From assembly GCA_937928755.1 (NCBI GenBank), contig CALEZI010000013.1:1-51499 (forward strand): a DNA stretch of 51,499 nucleotides. The letters are read 5' to 3'. Made by a program: the position numbers and the translations under genes. The notes under the pieces were generated by a model. It searched no databases. It saw nothing but the letters and a program-made list of their open reading frames with translations, and was not told the origin of the DNA. Each line of letters begins with the position of its first letter. Positions within the stretch are counted from its first letter, which is position 1. Origin of the DNA: an uncultured Rhodanobacteraceae bacterium. GTDB lineage: Bacteria; Pseudomonadota; Gammaproteobacteria; Xanthomonadales; SZUA-5. Shown piece by piece: positions 1 through 9,500 of this stretch.

Positions 1-3000
1 GTACTGTTCTCGGTGGCGGCGTGGGGCGATCGGCATGCCGAAGTCAGCGGTCGGGCGCCGCTCAGGGCGTGGATCTACAGCCTGGCGCTGGGCGTCTATT
101 GCACGACGTGGACGGTGTACGGCGCGGTGGGAACGGCGCAGAGCGGGGGTTGGGCTTTCCTGCCGATCTACCTCGGGCCGATTCTGGTATTCCTGTTCGG
201 TGCCGGCCTGCTCGAACGCCTGGTGCTGATCGCGCGGCAGCAGAATGTCGGTTCGCTGTCGCACCTGATCGCGGCGCGCTTCGGACGTTCGCGGCCGCTG
301 GCGGCGCTGGTCACGGTGATCGCGCTGTTCGCCGCGGTGCCGTACATCGCGCTGCAGTTCAAGGCGATCAGCGCCAGCATCGAGGTGCTGGCGCCGCCCA
401 CGCGTGGCCACGGGCCCAGCCTGGTGCAGGACACGGCGCTGTACGTGGCCATCACCATGGCGCTGTTCGCGATGCTGTTCGGTACCCGCGAGGCCAGCGC
501 CACCGCACAACGGCGCGGGCTGCTGGTCGCGGTGGCGCTGGAATCGGTGGTCAAGCTGGTGTCGTTGATCGCTGTTGCGCTGCTCGCGTTGGTGCTCGGA
601 GACGAGCTCTGGGCCGGCGCGGCGGCGCGCGTCGCCGCCGATCCGTTGTGGTCGCCGGAGCAATTCGGCACGCTCGGCTTCCTCACCCAGACGCTGCTGG
701 CGGCGTGCGCCATCGTATGCCTGCCGCGGCAGTTTCATGTCGCCGTGGTCGAATGCACCGATCCCGCCGATCTGCGTCTGGCGCGGCGCGTATTCGTGGG
801 TTACATGCTGCTGATTTCGGCTTGCGTGCTGCCGGTCGCATGGCTCGCCGGCGATCTGGTCGGCGCTGGCAACCCCGACCATCTGTTGTTGCGACTGCCG
901 CTGGAGAATGGCCATCCGGCCATCGCGTTGCTGGCCTTCGTCGGTGGCCTGTCGGCCGGCACCGCGATGGTGATCGTGGTCAGCGTGGCGCTGTCGACGA
1001 TGATGAGCAACGATCTCTTCATGCCGGTGCTGATGCGCATCCGTCGCCTTGGCCTGGAAGCGCGCGCGGACTTGTCGGCCTGGGTACTCGGGTGCCGACG
1101 CTTTGCCGTCGCGCTGCTGGCGCTGCTGGCGTTCACCTTCTATCGCTCCGGCGGCGGCAGCGACACGCTGGCCAGCTATGGCCTGCTTGCCTTCAGCGCG
1201 GTCGCACAATTCGCGCCGGCGATGATCGCGTCACTTTACTGGCGCAATGCCAGCCTCAACGGCGTCGCCTGGGGACTGGCGGGCGGCTTCGCGATGTGGC
1301 TGTACACACTGTTGTTGCCGCAACTGGCGCTGGCCGGTTGGATCGACGGGCAGTTCGTGCGCGAGGGGCCGTTCGGTTTGGCGCCGCTGGCGGCGCAGGC
1401 GCTGCTCGGCGTCAGCGGTCCGGACCCACTGACCCACGGCACCTTGTGGTCGCTGCTGGTCAACTGCGCGCTGCTGATCGGCGTGTCGCTCAGGCGGCGT
1501 CCACACCTGAGCGAACGCCTGCAGGCGACTGCTTATCTGGACCCCTACGCGCAGCGCGCCAGCGCCACCGAGGAACTGGTGCCGCACGTGCATCAGCGCG
1601 ACCTGTTCGAGCTGGCGCAGCGCATCGTCGGTCGCGACACCGCTGGCGCCGCCTTTGCCGACTTCCATGCCCGCCAGAATCGTGCCTTCGCTGCCGATGC
1701 GCCGGCGGATCGGCGCCTGTTGCAGTTCACCGAGCGCTTGCTCGGCGGTGCCGTCGGCCCCGGATCGGCGCGCGTGATGCTGACCTCGGTGCTGCGCGGC
1801 AGCGGCCTCGAACTCGGCGAAGTGGTTTCGGTACTCGACGAGACCAGCCAGCAACTGCGCTTCAATCGCGAACTGCTGCAGACCACCTTCGAGCACATGA
1901 GCCAGGGCATCAGCGTGGCCGATGGCGAGATGCGCCTGGTGGCGTGGAATCGCCGTTACGCCGAGTTGTTCGATTACCCCGATGGCCTGTTGCAGGTCGG
2001 TCGGCCGGTCGCCGATTTGATCCGCTACAACGCCGAGCGCGGCCAGCTTGGGCCGGGCGACATCGACGAACAGGTCAATCGTCGCATCGGCTTCATGCGT
2101 GCCGGCAGTTCGCACCGCTACGTGCGCACGCGCGAGGACGGCCACGTGGTCGAGATGCGCGGCGAGCCGTTGCCGGGCGGCGGCTTCGTCATGAGTTTCA
2201 ACGACATCACCGACTTCAAGCGCGCTGAAGAGGCGCTGCGCGAGGCCAACGAGAATCTCGAGGATCGCGTCGAGCAGCGCACCTGGGAGCTGAAGCAGTC
2301 GCTGAAGGCGCAGCAGGAAGCGCGCGAGCTGGCACAAGCAGCACAGGAGACGCGCACCCGTTTCATCGCCAGCGCCAGCCACGATCTGCTGCAGCCACTG
2401 TCGGCGGCGCGTCTGTTCCTGTCCTCGCTGCGCGACGAGCGCCAACTTGCCGACGATGCCCGAACACTGGTGGAACGCGTCGATACCTCATTGTCGGCGG
2501 CCGAGGAAATGCTCGATGGCCTGATCGACCTGGCGCGTCTGGATGCCGGCGTGTTGGCCGCCGAAATGCAGCCGATGGCGCTTGGCGAATTGTTCGCATC
2601 GATGGAACAGCAGTTCGCGGCAATCGCGAAGAACCGCGGACTGCGCCTGGCCATCCTGCCGACGCGCCTCAACGTGCTCAGCGACCGCAAGCTGCTGCGT
2701 CGCATCGTGCAGAACCTGATCAGCAACGCGTTGCGTTACACGCGCAGCGGCGGTGTCGTCGTCGGCGCCCGCCGGCGCGGCGATCTGGCGCGCATCGAGG
2801 TCTGGGATAGTGGGCCGGGCATTACCGACGAGGTGCGTTCGCGCATCTTCCGCGACTTCGAGCGCGGCCCGGGTGCCTCCCCATGGGGCGAGCGCGGACT
2901 GGGCCTCGGGCTTTCCGGCTGTTTGCGGCTGGCGCGGCTGATGGGCGCCACGCTCGACCTGCGCTCGCGCGCCGATCGCGGCTCCATGTTCTACGTGACC

Positions 3001-3429
3001 GCGGCGCGCGCGCTGCCCAGCGTACCGCGGGATTCCAGCGCCGCCGGCGCCGCCGCCGACAGCCAGGCGGGTCTGCGCCTGCTGGTCGTCGACAACGAAC
3101 CCGACGTGCTCGAGGCCACGCTGGGTCTGTTGAACCGCTGGGGCCATCAAGCACAGATCGCCGCCAACGGCGCCCAGGCGCTGGCGCTGCTGCAGACCGA
3201 GACTTTCGATCTGGCGCTGGTCGACCATCAACTGGATGCCGGCGAAAACGGCATCGAACTGATCGCCGACTGGCGCGCCCGCGGCTGCGCGCCGCCGGCG
3301 CTGGTCATGGTCAGCGCCGATCGCAATGAGAGCTTCCTCAAGGCCGCTGCCGCCGCGCGCCTTCCGGTGCTGCACAAGCCGGTCAAGCCGGCGGCGCTGC
3401 GGGCGATGCTGGCGTCGCTGGCAAGGTAG
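1..3429 (+). CDS. Hybrid sensor histidine kinase with N-terminal sodium/solute symporter-like domain (5' partial)
   Basis: The frame is open to the first base of the window and the earliest visible codons read like the end of a first membrane helix, so the true start lies upstream; a GTG at 13 is the first start-like codon. About the first 490 residues are a chain of hydrophobic helices of the solute:sodium symporter type, as in CbrA/NahK-like kinases. A PAS-like domain follows at roughly 620-735, then a coiled coil, then the HisKA phosphoacceptor His (S-H-D-L-L-Q-P-L, codon 2380-2382). The HATPase region has an N-box (SNALRY) and a G-rich box (GLGLGLSG). A C-terminal receiver has a candidate phosphorylated Asp in LVDHQLD (codon 3223-3225). 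It probably senses or transports a small solute at the inner membrane and phosphorelays to an output protein. No separate response regulator gene follows it here, so the downstream partner is unknown. Confidence 0.9.
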   Translation, partial: VLFSVAAWGDRHAEVSGRAPLRAWIYSLALGVYCTTWTVYGAVGTAQSGGWAFLPIYLGPILVFLFGAGLLERLVLIARQQNVGSLSHLIAARFGRSRPLAALVTVIALFAAVPYIALQFKAISASIEVLAPPTRGHGPSLVQDTALYVAITMALFAMLFGTREASATAQRRGLLVAVALESVVKLVSLIAVALLALVLGDELWAGAAARVAADPLWSPEQFGTLGFLTQTLLAACAIVCLPRQFHVAVVECTDPADLRLARRVFVGYMLLISACVLPVAWLAGDLVGAGNPDHLLLRLPLENGHPAIALLAFVGGLSAGTAMVIVVSVALSTMMSNDLFMPVLMRIRRLGLEARADLSAWVLGCRRFAVALLALLAFTFYRSGGGSDTLASYGLLAFSAVAQFAPAMIASLYWRNASLNGVAWGLAGGFAMWLYTLLLPQLALAGWIDGQFVREGPFGLAPLAAQALLGVSGPDPLTHGTLWSLLVNCALLIGVSLRRRPHLSERLQATAYLDPYAQRASATEELVPHVHQRDLFELAQRIVGRDTAGAAFADFHARQNRAFAADAPADRRLLQFTERLLGGAVGPGSARVMLTSVLRGSGLELGEVVSVLDETSQQLRFNRELLQTTFEHMSQGISVADGEMRLVAWNRRYAELFDYPDGLLQVGRPVADLIRYNAERGQLGPGDIDEQVNRRIGFMRAGSSHRYVRTREDGHVVEMRGEPLPGGGFVMSFNDITDFKRAEEALREANENLEDRVEQRTWELKQSLKAQQEARELAQAAQETRTRFIASASHDLLQPLSAARLFLSSLRDERQLADDARTLVERVDTSLSAAEEMLDGLIDLARLDAGVLAAEMQPMALGELFASMEQQFAAIAKNRGLRLAILPTRLNVLSDRKLLRRIVQNLISNALRYTRSGGVVVGARRRGDLARIEVWDSGPGITDEVRSRIFRDFERGPGASPWGERGLGLGLSGCLRLARLMGATLDLRSRADRGSMFYVTAARALPSVPRDSSAAGAAADSQAGLRLLVVDNEPDVLEATLGLLNRWGHQAQIAANGAQALALLQTETFDLALVDHQLDAGENGIELIADWRARGCAPPALVMVSADRNESFLKAAAAARLPVLHKPVKPAALRAMLASLAR

Positions 3430-3645
3430 GCGATCCAGGCATGCGCTGACATGGCTTTGCGCCAGCCGGAGATCGAATGGCCGCGAGCTTGCGAGCCGCA
3501 TTGCGCAACCTGAGCGAATGCATTGGCATCACAGGGAAAAGCATTTGGGCGCGCGCGGCTGCATTGTCGTAGCGCGGGCGATCGCTCGTTCCTGCGCGGA
3601 TCGCATCGATCGCACGGGCTTTGCCGGCAAGGAACAGGGCTCGAA

Positions 3646-6363
3646 ATGAAACTCGTATTACAGGTCACGACGGCACTACTCGCGCTGCTGTTTGCCTTGG
3701 CTTGCTCGGCGCAGTCATTCACCGGCAGCAACCTCGGCGCGATTGCGGACGGCATCGGCCCGGGTCCCGAGGCCTACGGACCCCCGCGCGACATCCACTT
3801 CGACGTTGCCGCGCTGCGTACGGTCTCGGGCGTCTCGGTGCGCTTTACGGCCACCCATGCCTACGTGGGGGATCTGCGCGTCACCCTGATCGCGCCCAAT
3901 GGAAACAGTCATCTGTTGTTCGCCCGCAGCGGCGTGACCATTGCAGATACTCCGGGCTTCAGCAGCGGCCTCAACGGCCAGTACCTCTTCATCGACTCGG
4001 CACCCACCAACTGGTGGAGCGGGGCGGCGATCAATCCGGTGCCGCCGGGTTCTTACCGGACCGTGATCTCCGGCGGTGCGGGCGTCGCCAACCCGCCGCC
4101 GGTCACATCCCTGAACGCACAGTTTCTGTCGACGCCAGCCAATGGTCGCTGGATCCTGCGCTTCGAGGACGGCTGGGTTGGATTTGCCGGAAACGTCAGC
4201 GCGGCGCAACTCGACCTCACCTTGGTCGGCAACACGCGGACCGTGACCAACGCCAACGACAGTGGGGCCGGCAGTCTGCGCGAGGTGATGCAGGCCGCCA
4301 ACGGCGGCGATCTGATCAACTTTGCGATGCCGTTCTTCGCCTCGCCGCGTGTCATCGAGATCGAGTCGGCGCTGCCGCCGATCGATCGCAACCTCGCCAT
4401 CCAGGGTCCGGGTGCGCAGTTGCTGACCGTGCGCCGCCGCATCGCAGCCGTGTTTCCGCTGCAGATGCGCATCTTCGGCATCACCTCGGCAACCGCCAAC
4501 GTGACCCTGAGCGGCATGACGCTCCAGAACGGGCGCATGGCCAGTCCCGGCGGCGCCATCTTGAGCACGGGTCCGCTGACCCTGTCCGACATGCATCTGA
4601 CAGGCAACCAAGGCGATACCGGCGGCGCCCTGGCGCTCACGGCGTCCGCGCAGATCATCAACAGCACCTTGAGCGGCAACTTCGGTGTCGGTCAGGGAGG
4701 GGCGATACACATTTCCGGCAATGGCAGCGCAGTGCGCATCGCCAACTCGACAATTTCCGGCAACCGCGCCACGTTCCTGGGATCCGCAATCTACCTGGCT
4801 GCAGGGAACAGCAGCGCCCACACCATCGAGCTGATCAACACCACCATCGCCAACAATCGCACTCAATCCGTACCGAGTACCGGCGTGTTTCTGGCGTCAT
4901 TCACGGGCACCTCGACGGCGACGCTGTTCATGCGCAACAGCATCGTGGCCGACAATGGCGATCAGAACCTTCTGGCAAACGGCACTGGGGCCACGATCGT
5001 CTCGCGGGGATTCAACCTCAGCGACGACTACAACGGCGCGTTGACGCTGCTCGGCAGTGATCGCACCGGCGATCCCAGACTCGGGCCGCTGGCGCCGTAC
5101 GGCGGCAGCGTTCCGACGCATCTGTTGCTGGGCGGCAGCGCGGCGCTGGATGTCGGCCAAAGCTCCGGCGCGAGCACCGATGCGCGCGGCGTCACGCGGC
5201 CGTTCGACATCGCCGCGATCTCCAACGCGGCCCTGGGCGGCAACGGCGCCGACATCGGCGCGGTCGAGATGCAGGCGCGACTCGTGACCCAGATCAACGA
5301 TGCCGGCTCGGGCAGCCTGCGCGAGGCGTTGACCGCGGCCAACAACAACGGGACCGGCCTCGACGACGTCATTTTTCATGGCAGCGTGTTCGACACGCCG
5401 CAGACGATCCAGCTCGGCACGGCGCTACCCGACATCAACAGCGCGCTCACCTTGAGTGGTGCCGGCGCCGACCGCCTGACGATCCGCAGGTCGGCGGCGG
5501 CAGCGTTCAGGATTTTCAGGTTCAATCCAGGACAGACCATCGCCGCAATCGCCGGCGTGAAGATCGAAAATGGCTCAACGCCGGACTTCGGTGGCGGCGT
5601 CTACAGCCAGAGTCCATTGACGCTGGCCGCTGTGCACCTTCGGGGCAACTTCGCCAATATCGGTGGCGCCGTGGCCCTCAGAGATGCTGGAGGCACGTTC
5701 CGCGAAAGCACCTTCAATGCCAACACCAGCAGCGCCAGACCGGCGGGCATCCACCTCCAGAACAGCGGCCAGCAGCCGCTGCGAATCATCAACTGCACCA
5801 TCAGCGGCAACGCCGCAAGCGGCAGCGACGGCGGCATCTTCAACTTCGCCGACGCCAATGGCGTCTCGTTGATGGAGGTGAGCAACAGCACGATCGCCCT
5901 GAACACGTCGACCATCACCGGCGGCATCGCCAGTGTTTCCATCGGCGGACTGCAAGCAGACGTGGTCGTGCGCAACAGCATCGTGGCTAACAACACGATC
6001 AACAATCTGGGCGTTTTCGCAAGTACCGGCACGGCCACGATACGATCGCTCGGACACAACCTGTCCGACACCCTCGCGAGCAACACCTTCTTCGATCAGA
6101 TCTTCGATCTGACCGGGGTCGATCCCATGCTGGTCCCGCTGGCGATGAACGGCGGCAGCATGCCGACGCACGCCCTGGCGGTCGGCAGCCGCGCGATCGA
6201 CGAGGGCACGAGCATCAGCAGCGACAGCCTCCACGATCAGCGCGGAACGGGTTTCTTGCGGACCTTCGACGAGCCGGCCGTGTCCAATGCCAACGACGGT
6301 ACCGACATTGGCGCTTTCGAAAATCAGATCGTGCGCCTTTTCCGGGATGGATTCGAGAACTAG
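3646..6363 (+). CDS. Secreted beta-helix protein with P-like domain, two choice-of-anchor-Q-type modules and C-terminal GFE motif
   Basis: I chose the ATG at 3646 because a purine-rich AAGGAA lies upstream and the protein then begins with a signal peptide (MKLVLQ, a leucine/alanine-rich core, cleavage near CSAQS). The 905-residue product has a proprotein-convertase-P-like beta domain at about 20-195. Two homologous modules follow, starting near residues 199 and 546. Each opens with a conserved (N)D-x-G-x-GSLRE(A/V) segment, continues as right-handed beta-helix repeats rich in N-S-T-(I/L)-S-G-N, and closes with a PTH-x-L...GS-A-x-D block typical of choice-of-anchor Q proteins. The last residues are VRLFRDGFEN, the tail signature shared with other exported proteins here. 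The role is probably extracellular or cell-surface adhesion or polysaccharide binding; no catalytic motif is visible. The frame is open further upstream to 3523, but that extension would bury the signal peptide. Confidence 0.87.
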   Translation: MKLVLQVTTALLALLFALACSAQSFTGSNLGAIADGIGPGPEAYGPPRDIHFDVAALRTVSGVSVRFTATHAYVGDLRVTLIAPNGNSHLLFARSGVTIADTPGFSSGLNGQYLFIDSAPTNWWSGAAINPVPPGSYRTVISGGAGVANPPPVTSLNAQFLSTPANGRWILRFEDGWVGFAGNVSAAQLDLTLVGNTRTVTNANDSGAGSLREVMQAANGGDLINFAMPFFASPRVIEIESALPPIDRNLAIQGPGAQLLTVRRRIAAVFPLQMRIFGITSATANVTLSGMTLQNGRMASPGGAILSTGPLTLSDMHLTGNQGDTGGALALTASAQIINSTLSGNFGVGQGGAIHISGNGSAVRIANSTISGNRATFLGSAIYLAAGNSSAHTIELINTTIANNRTQSVPSTGVFLASFTGTSTATLFMRNSIVADNGDQNLLANGTGATIVSRGFNLSDDYNGALTLLGSDRTGDPRLGPLAPYGGSVPTHLLLGGSAALDVGQSSGASTDARGVTRPFDIAAISNAALGGNGADIGAVEMQARLVTQINDAGSGSLREALTAANNNGTGLDDVIFHGSVFDTPQTIQLGTALPDINSALTLSGAGADRLTIRRSAAAAFRIFRFNPGQTIAAIAGVKIENGSTPDFGGGVYSQSPLTLAAVHLRGNFANIGGAVALRDAGGTFRESTFNANTSSARPAGIHLQNSGQQPLRIINCTISGNAASGSDGGIFNFADANGVSLMEVSNSTIALNTSTITGGIASVSIGGLQADVVVRNSIVANNTINNLGVFASTGTATIRSLGHNLSDTLASNTFFDQIFDLTGVDPMLVPLAMNGGSMPTHALAVGSRAIDEGTSISSDSLHDQRGTGFLRTFDEPAVSNANDGTDIGAFENQIVRLFRDGFEN

Positions 6364-6369
6364 ATCGAT

Positions 6370-6396
6370 CCGGGTGCTGGCAGTCGCCGCACCCGG
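6370..6396 (+). terminator. Possible terminator hairpin after the beta-helix gene
   Basis: A perfect 8-bp stem (CCGGGTGC/GCACCCGG) with an 11-nt loop starts 7 bases after the stop codon. No T-run follows, so it may be a non-canonical terminator or only an mRNA 3'-end stabiliser. Confidence 0.3.
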
Positions 6397-6589
6397 CTCG
6401 GCGGGATGCCGACCTCGACGCACGTGCACGCGCAGAAATGCAGGCCATTGCCTGGTCGGCGCAAAGCTCTTCGCGATCGTCCGCGACCGGTGTGAGAAAT
6501 GCGGGCTAAACTCGACCCATGGAACGGGTCCGTCGGGTCACGTCAAATGAGATTGGTCGTGGGGCATCTGCATGCGCGGAGTCCGGCGC

Positions 6590-9500
6590 ATGAGGGCGGC
6601 CGCGCGGCTGCTGCAACTGCTGTTGATCTCGATCCCGATGCTGGCCGCGGCAGCGCCGGCTTGGGAGCAGCGCAGTTTCCAGGTGCGCGAGTGGGGCGTG
6701 TCCGAAGGCCTGCCGGGCAATCATGTGTCGGCGTTGGCGCAGGATGCGGACGGCTTCCTGTGGCTGGCGACCATGACCGGCGTGGTGCGTTTCGACGGCG
6801 TCAACTTCAAGACCTATGACGTCTCCGGCGGCGAATTGCCGAGCAGCCGCTTCACGGCGCTCGATATCGGCCCGTCGGGGCGCTTGTGGCTGGGCTCCGA
6901 GCAAGGCCATCTGATTGTTCGGGAAAGCGGTCGCTTTCGGCTGGTCGTGCCGCCGTATTACCCCGGCGACGAGGTCGGCGAGATTGCCGAGGCCGCCGAT
7001 GGCAGCGTCTGGTTCACCCAGGGATTGGAACCGAACGCGAGAGAGCGCAGCACGCTGTTCCAATGGGTCGACGGCGAGGCGCGCTTGCGCCGCGATCTCG
7101 AAGTTCATTTCCAGCGCTATCCGCGGGTGCGCGAATACGATGCCATCGACGAGCCCGGCGGCACCCTGACGCTGGCCAACCGATTTCCCGAAGTCGTATT
7201 GGTGCGTGATAGCGAAGGCTCAGTATGGGCGCGCGCACTGGGTGGCAGCAGCGTGCGACTCGCCGATGGCCTGGCCGATCCGCTCGGACCTGGCGCCACG
7301 CCGGTGATCATGCTCGCCGACGCCCGGCTGATGGCACGCAGCGGGCCAGCCGGCGTCGATATCCTGCCGCTCGCCGGCGGTCCGCCGCTGGCCACCCTGC
7401 CGCACGAGCCTGAATTATTGCGCGCGGTGTGGCTGCGCGACCGCCGCGGCTTGCTCTGGATCAGCACCAAACACGGCCTTGAGGCGTGGAGCGCCGCATC
7501 CTCCACGCCACTGCTGCAGTTGCCGCTGGACACTTTGGTTCACGAGCTGATCGAGGATCAGGAAGGCAATCTGTGGCTGGCAACGAGCACCCGCGGCCTG
7601 TTGCGCGTTGCGCCCAATCCGGTGCGGCAGATGGGTGCGGCCGACGGCATCCGGCGTTCGGCCACCCTGCAGCCGTTGCCCGATGGCGGTGTTGGCATAA
7701 GTTTGCAGTTGGTCGACATCATCCCGAACGGCACCAACCTGTTTCGCCTGCAACCGGAGATGCGGCCGCCCGTACCCGTGTTGTACTGGACCTTCACCGA
7801 TCAAATGGGTACCCGTTGGACGCATTCGCAATTCGAACTGGCGACAGGCGTGCGGCCCGATGGCACGACCCAACGCATGGACCGTCCCGCCTTTTATCTT
7901 TACCAGGATCCACAGCACGCAGACCGGCTCTGGGCACACGGAGATACCGGCTGGTTCCGCTTGCAGCTGAGCATCGATGCGCCGCCGCAGGTGGAAGCGG
8001 AGTGGCCGATTCAGGCGCAGACACCGCCGGTATTCAACGCCGATGGCGGGGTGTGGGTCGGCAGCAAAGACGGCTTGTACCGGATCGAGAACGATCGCCT
8101 GCAGCGTTTCGCGCGCGAGCAAGGGCTGCCCGTGAACGACATCCGTGCGCTTTACCGGCAGACCGGCGATGAGCTTTGGATCGCGACCTATGGCGGTGGT
8201 CTGGTGCACTACGATGGCACGCGCTTTGCCGTGATCGACCAGCGTCACGGGCTGGTCGAGGACGCGGTTTCCGGAATCCTCGTCGATCACTTCGGCGCCA
8301 TGTGGCTGGCCGGCAATCGCGGCATTCAACGTGTGCTGATGGCCGATCTGCGCGATCACCTGGCGGGGAGAATGAGCCAGGTCCCGGCTACGCTGTACGG
8401 CCGCGAACATGGCATGGACAACCCGGAAACCAATGGTTCCTACTCGGTGGCCGCCATCGGCAATACTTTGTACTTCTCCACCTTTGGTGGTCTGGTGGCG
8501 ATCGACCCGGCGCTGGTTGCCGAGCGCGAACAGCAGCCGCCACGGATCCACCTGCTCGATGGCGCCGGCGAGCCGCTGTCTGCGGACGCAGCCGTACTGA
8601 CCCTTGCCGACGGTGTGCGCGAGTTTCGCTTGGGCTACACGGCGATCCACCTGGCAGCGAGCGAGACGCTGCGTTTTCGCCATCGCTTGCTAGGCTGGAG
8701 CGAGAACTGGACCGACGTCGGCCAGCAGCGCGAGGCGCATTACACGCACCTGTCCCCCGGCAGCTACCAGTTGGAGCTGCAGGCACGTCATTCGGGTGGC
8801 CCGTGGCTCAGCGCCAGCGTACTGCCAGGTATCGAGGTGCAACCCTGGTGGTGGGAGACTCGCACCGCGCAGGCACTGGCCGCGTTGGTTTTGATAGGTC
8901 TGCTGGTGATGGCCTGGCGCCTGGCCAACCGGCAGATCCGCCGGCGCGCGCTGGCGCTGGAAGCGCTGGTCGACGAACGCACCGCGGCCTTGGCGCAGCA
9001 GACCATCCGCATGCAGGAGCTGGCCGAAGGTCGCGCGCGCTTCATGTCCGGCATCAGCCATGAGCTGCGCACGCCGCTGAGCCTGATCCTGGCGCCGCTG
9101 ACCGATCTTGGCGAGGGCCGCCATGGCGCCCTGCCGGATGCCGCTGTCGAAGAGATCGCGCGCGTGCGCCGCAATGCCCAGCGCCTGTTGCGACTGGTCG
9201 AACGCCTGCTGGAAGTGGCGCGCGTGGAGTCCGGCGGGCAGACCCTGCATTGTCGGGAATCCGATCTCGGCGCCGCAATCCGCGCGCTGGTCGAACAGTT
9301 GCAACCGCTGGCCGAAGAACGCGGCTCGACTTTGCAGGCGCGCCTGCCGGACATGCCGCTGCCCGTGTGGTTCGATCCACTGCTGCTGGAATCGGTGCTG
9401 ATCAACCTGCTGGTCAATGGCCTGCGGCATACCCCTGCCGGCAGCATCGTGGCGGTCGAGCTGGACCCGCCAAGCGCCGATGGCAAGATCGAGTTGCGCG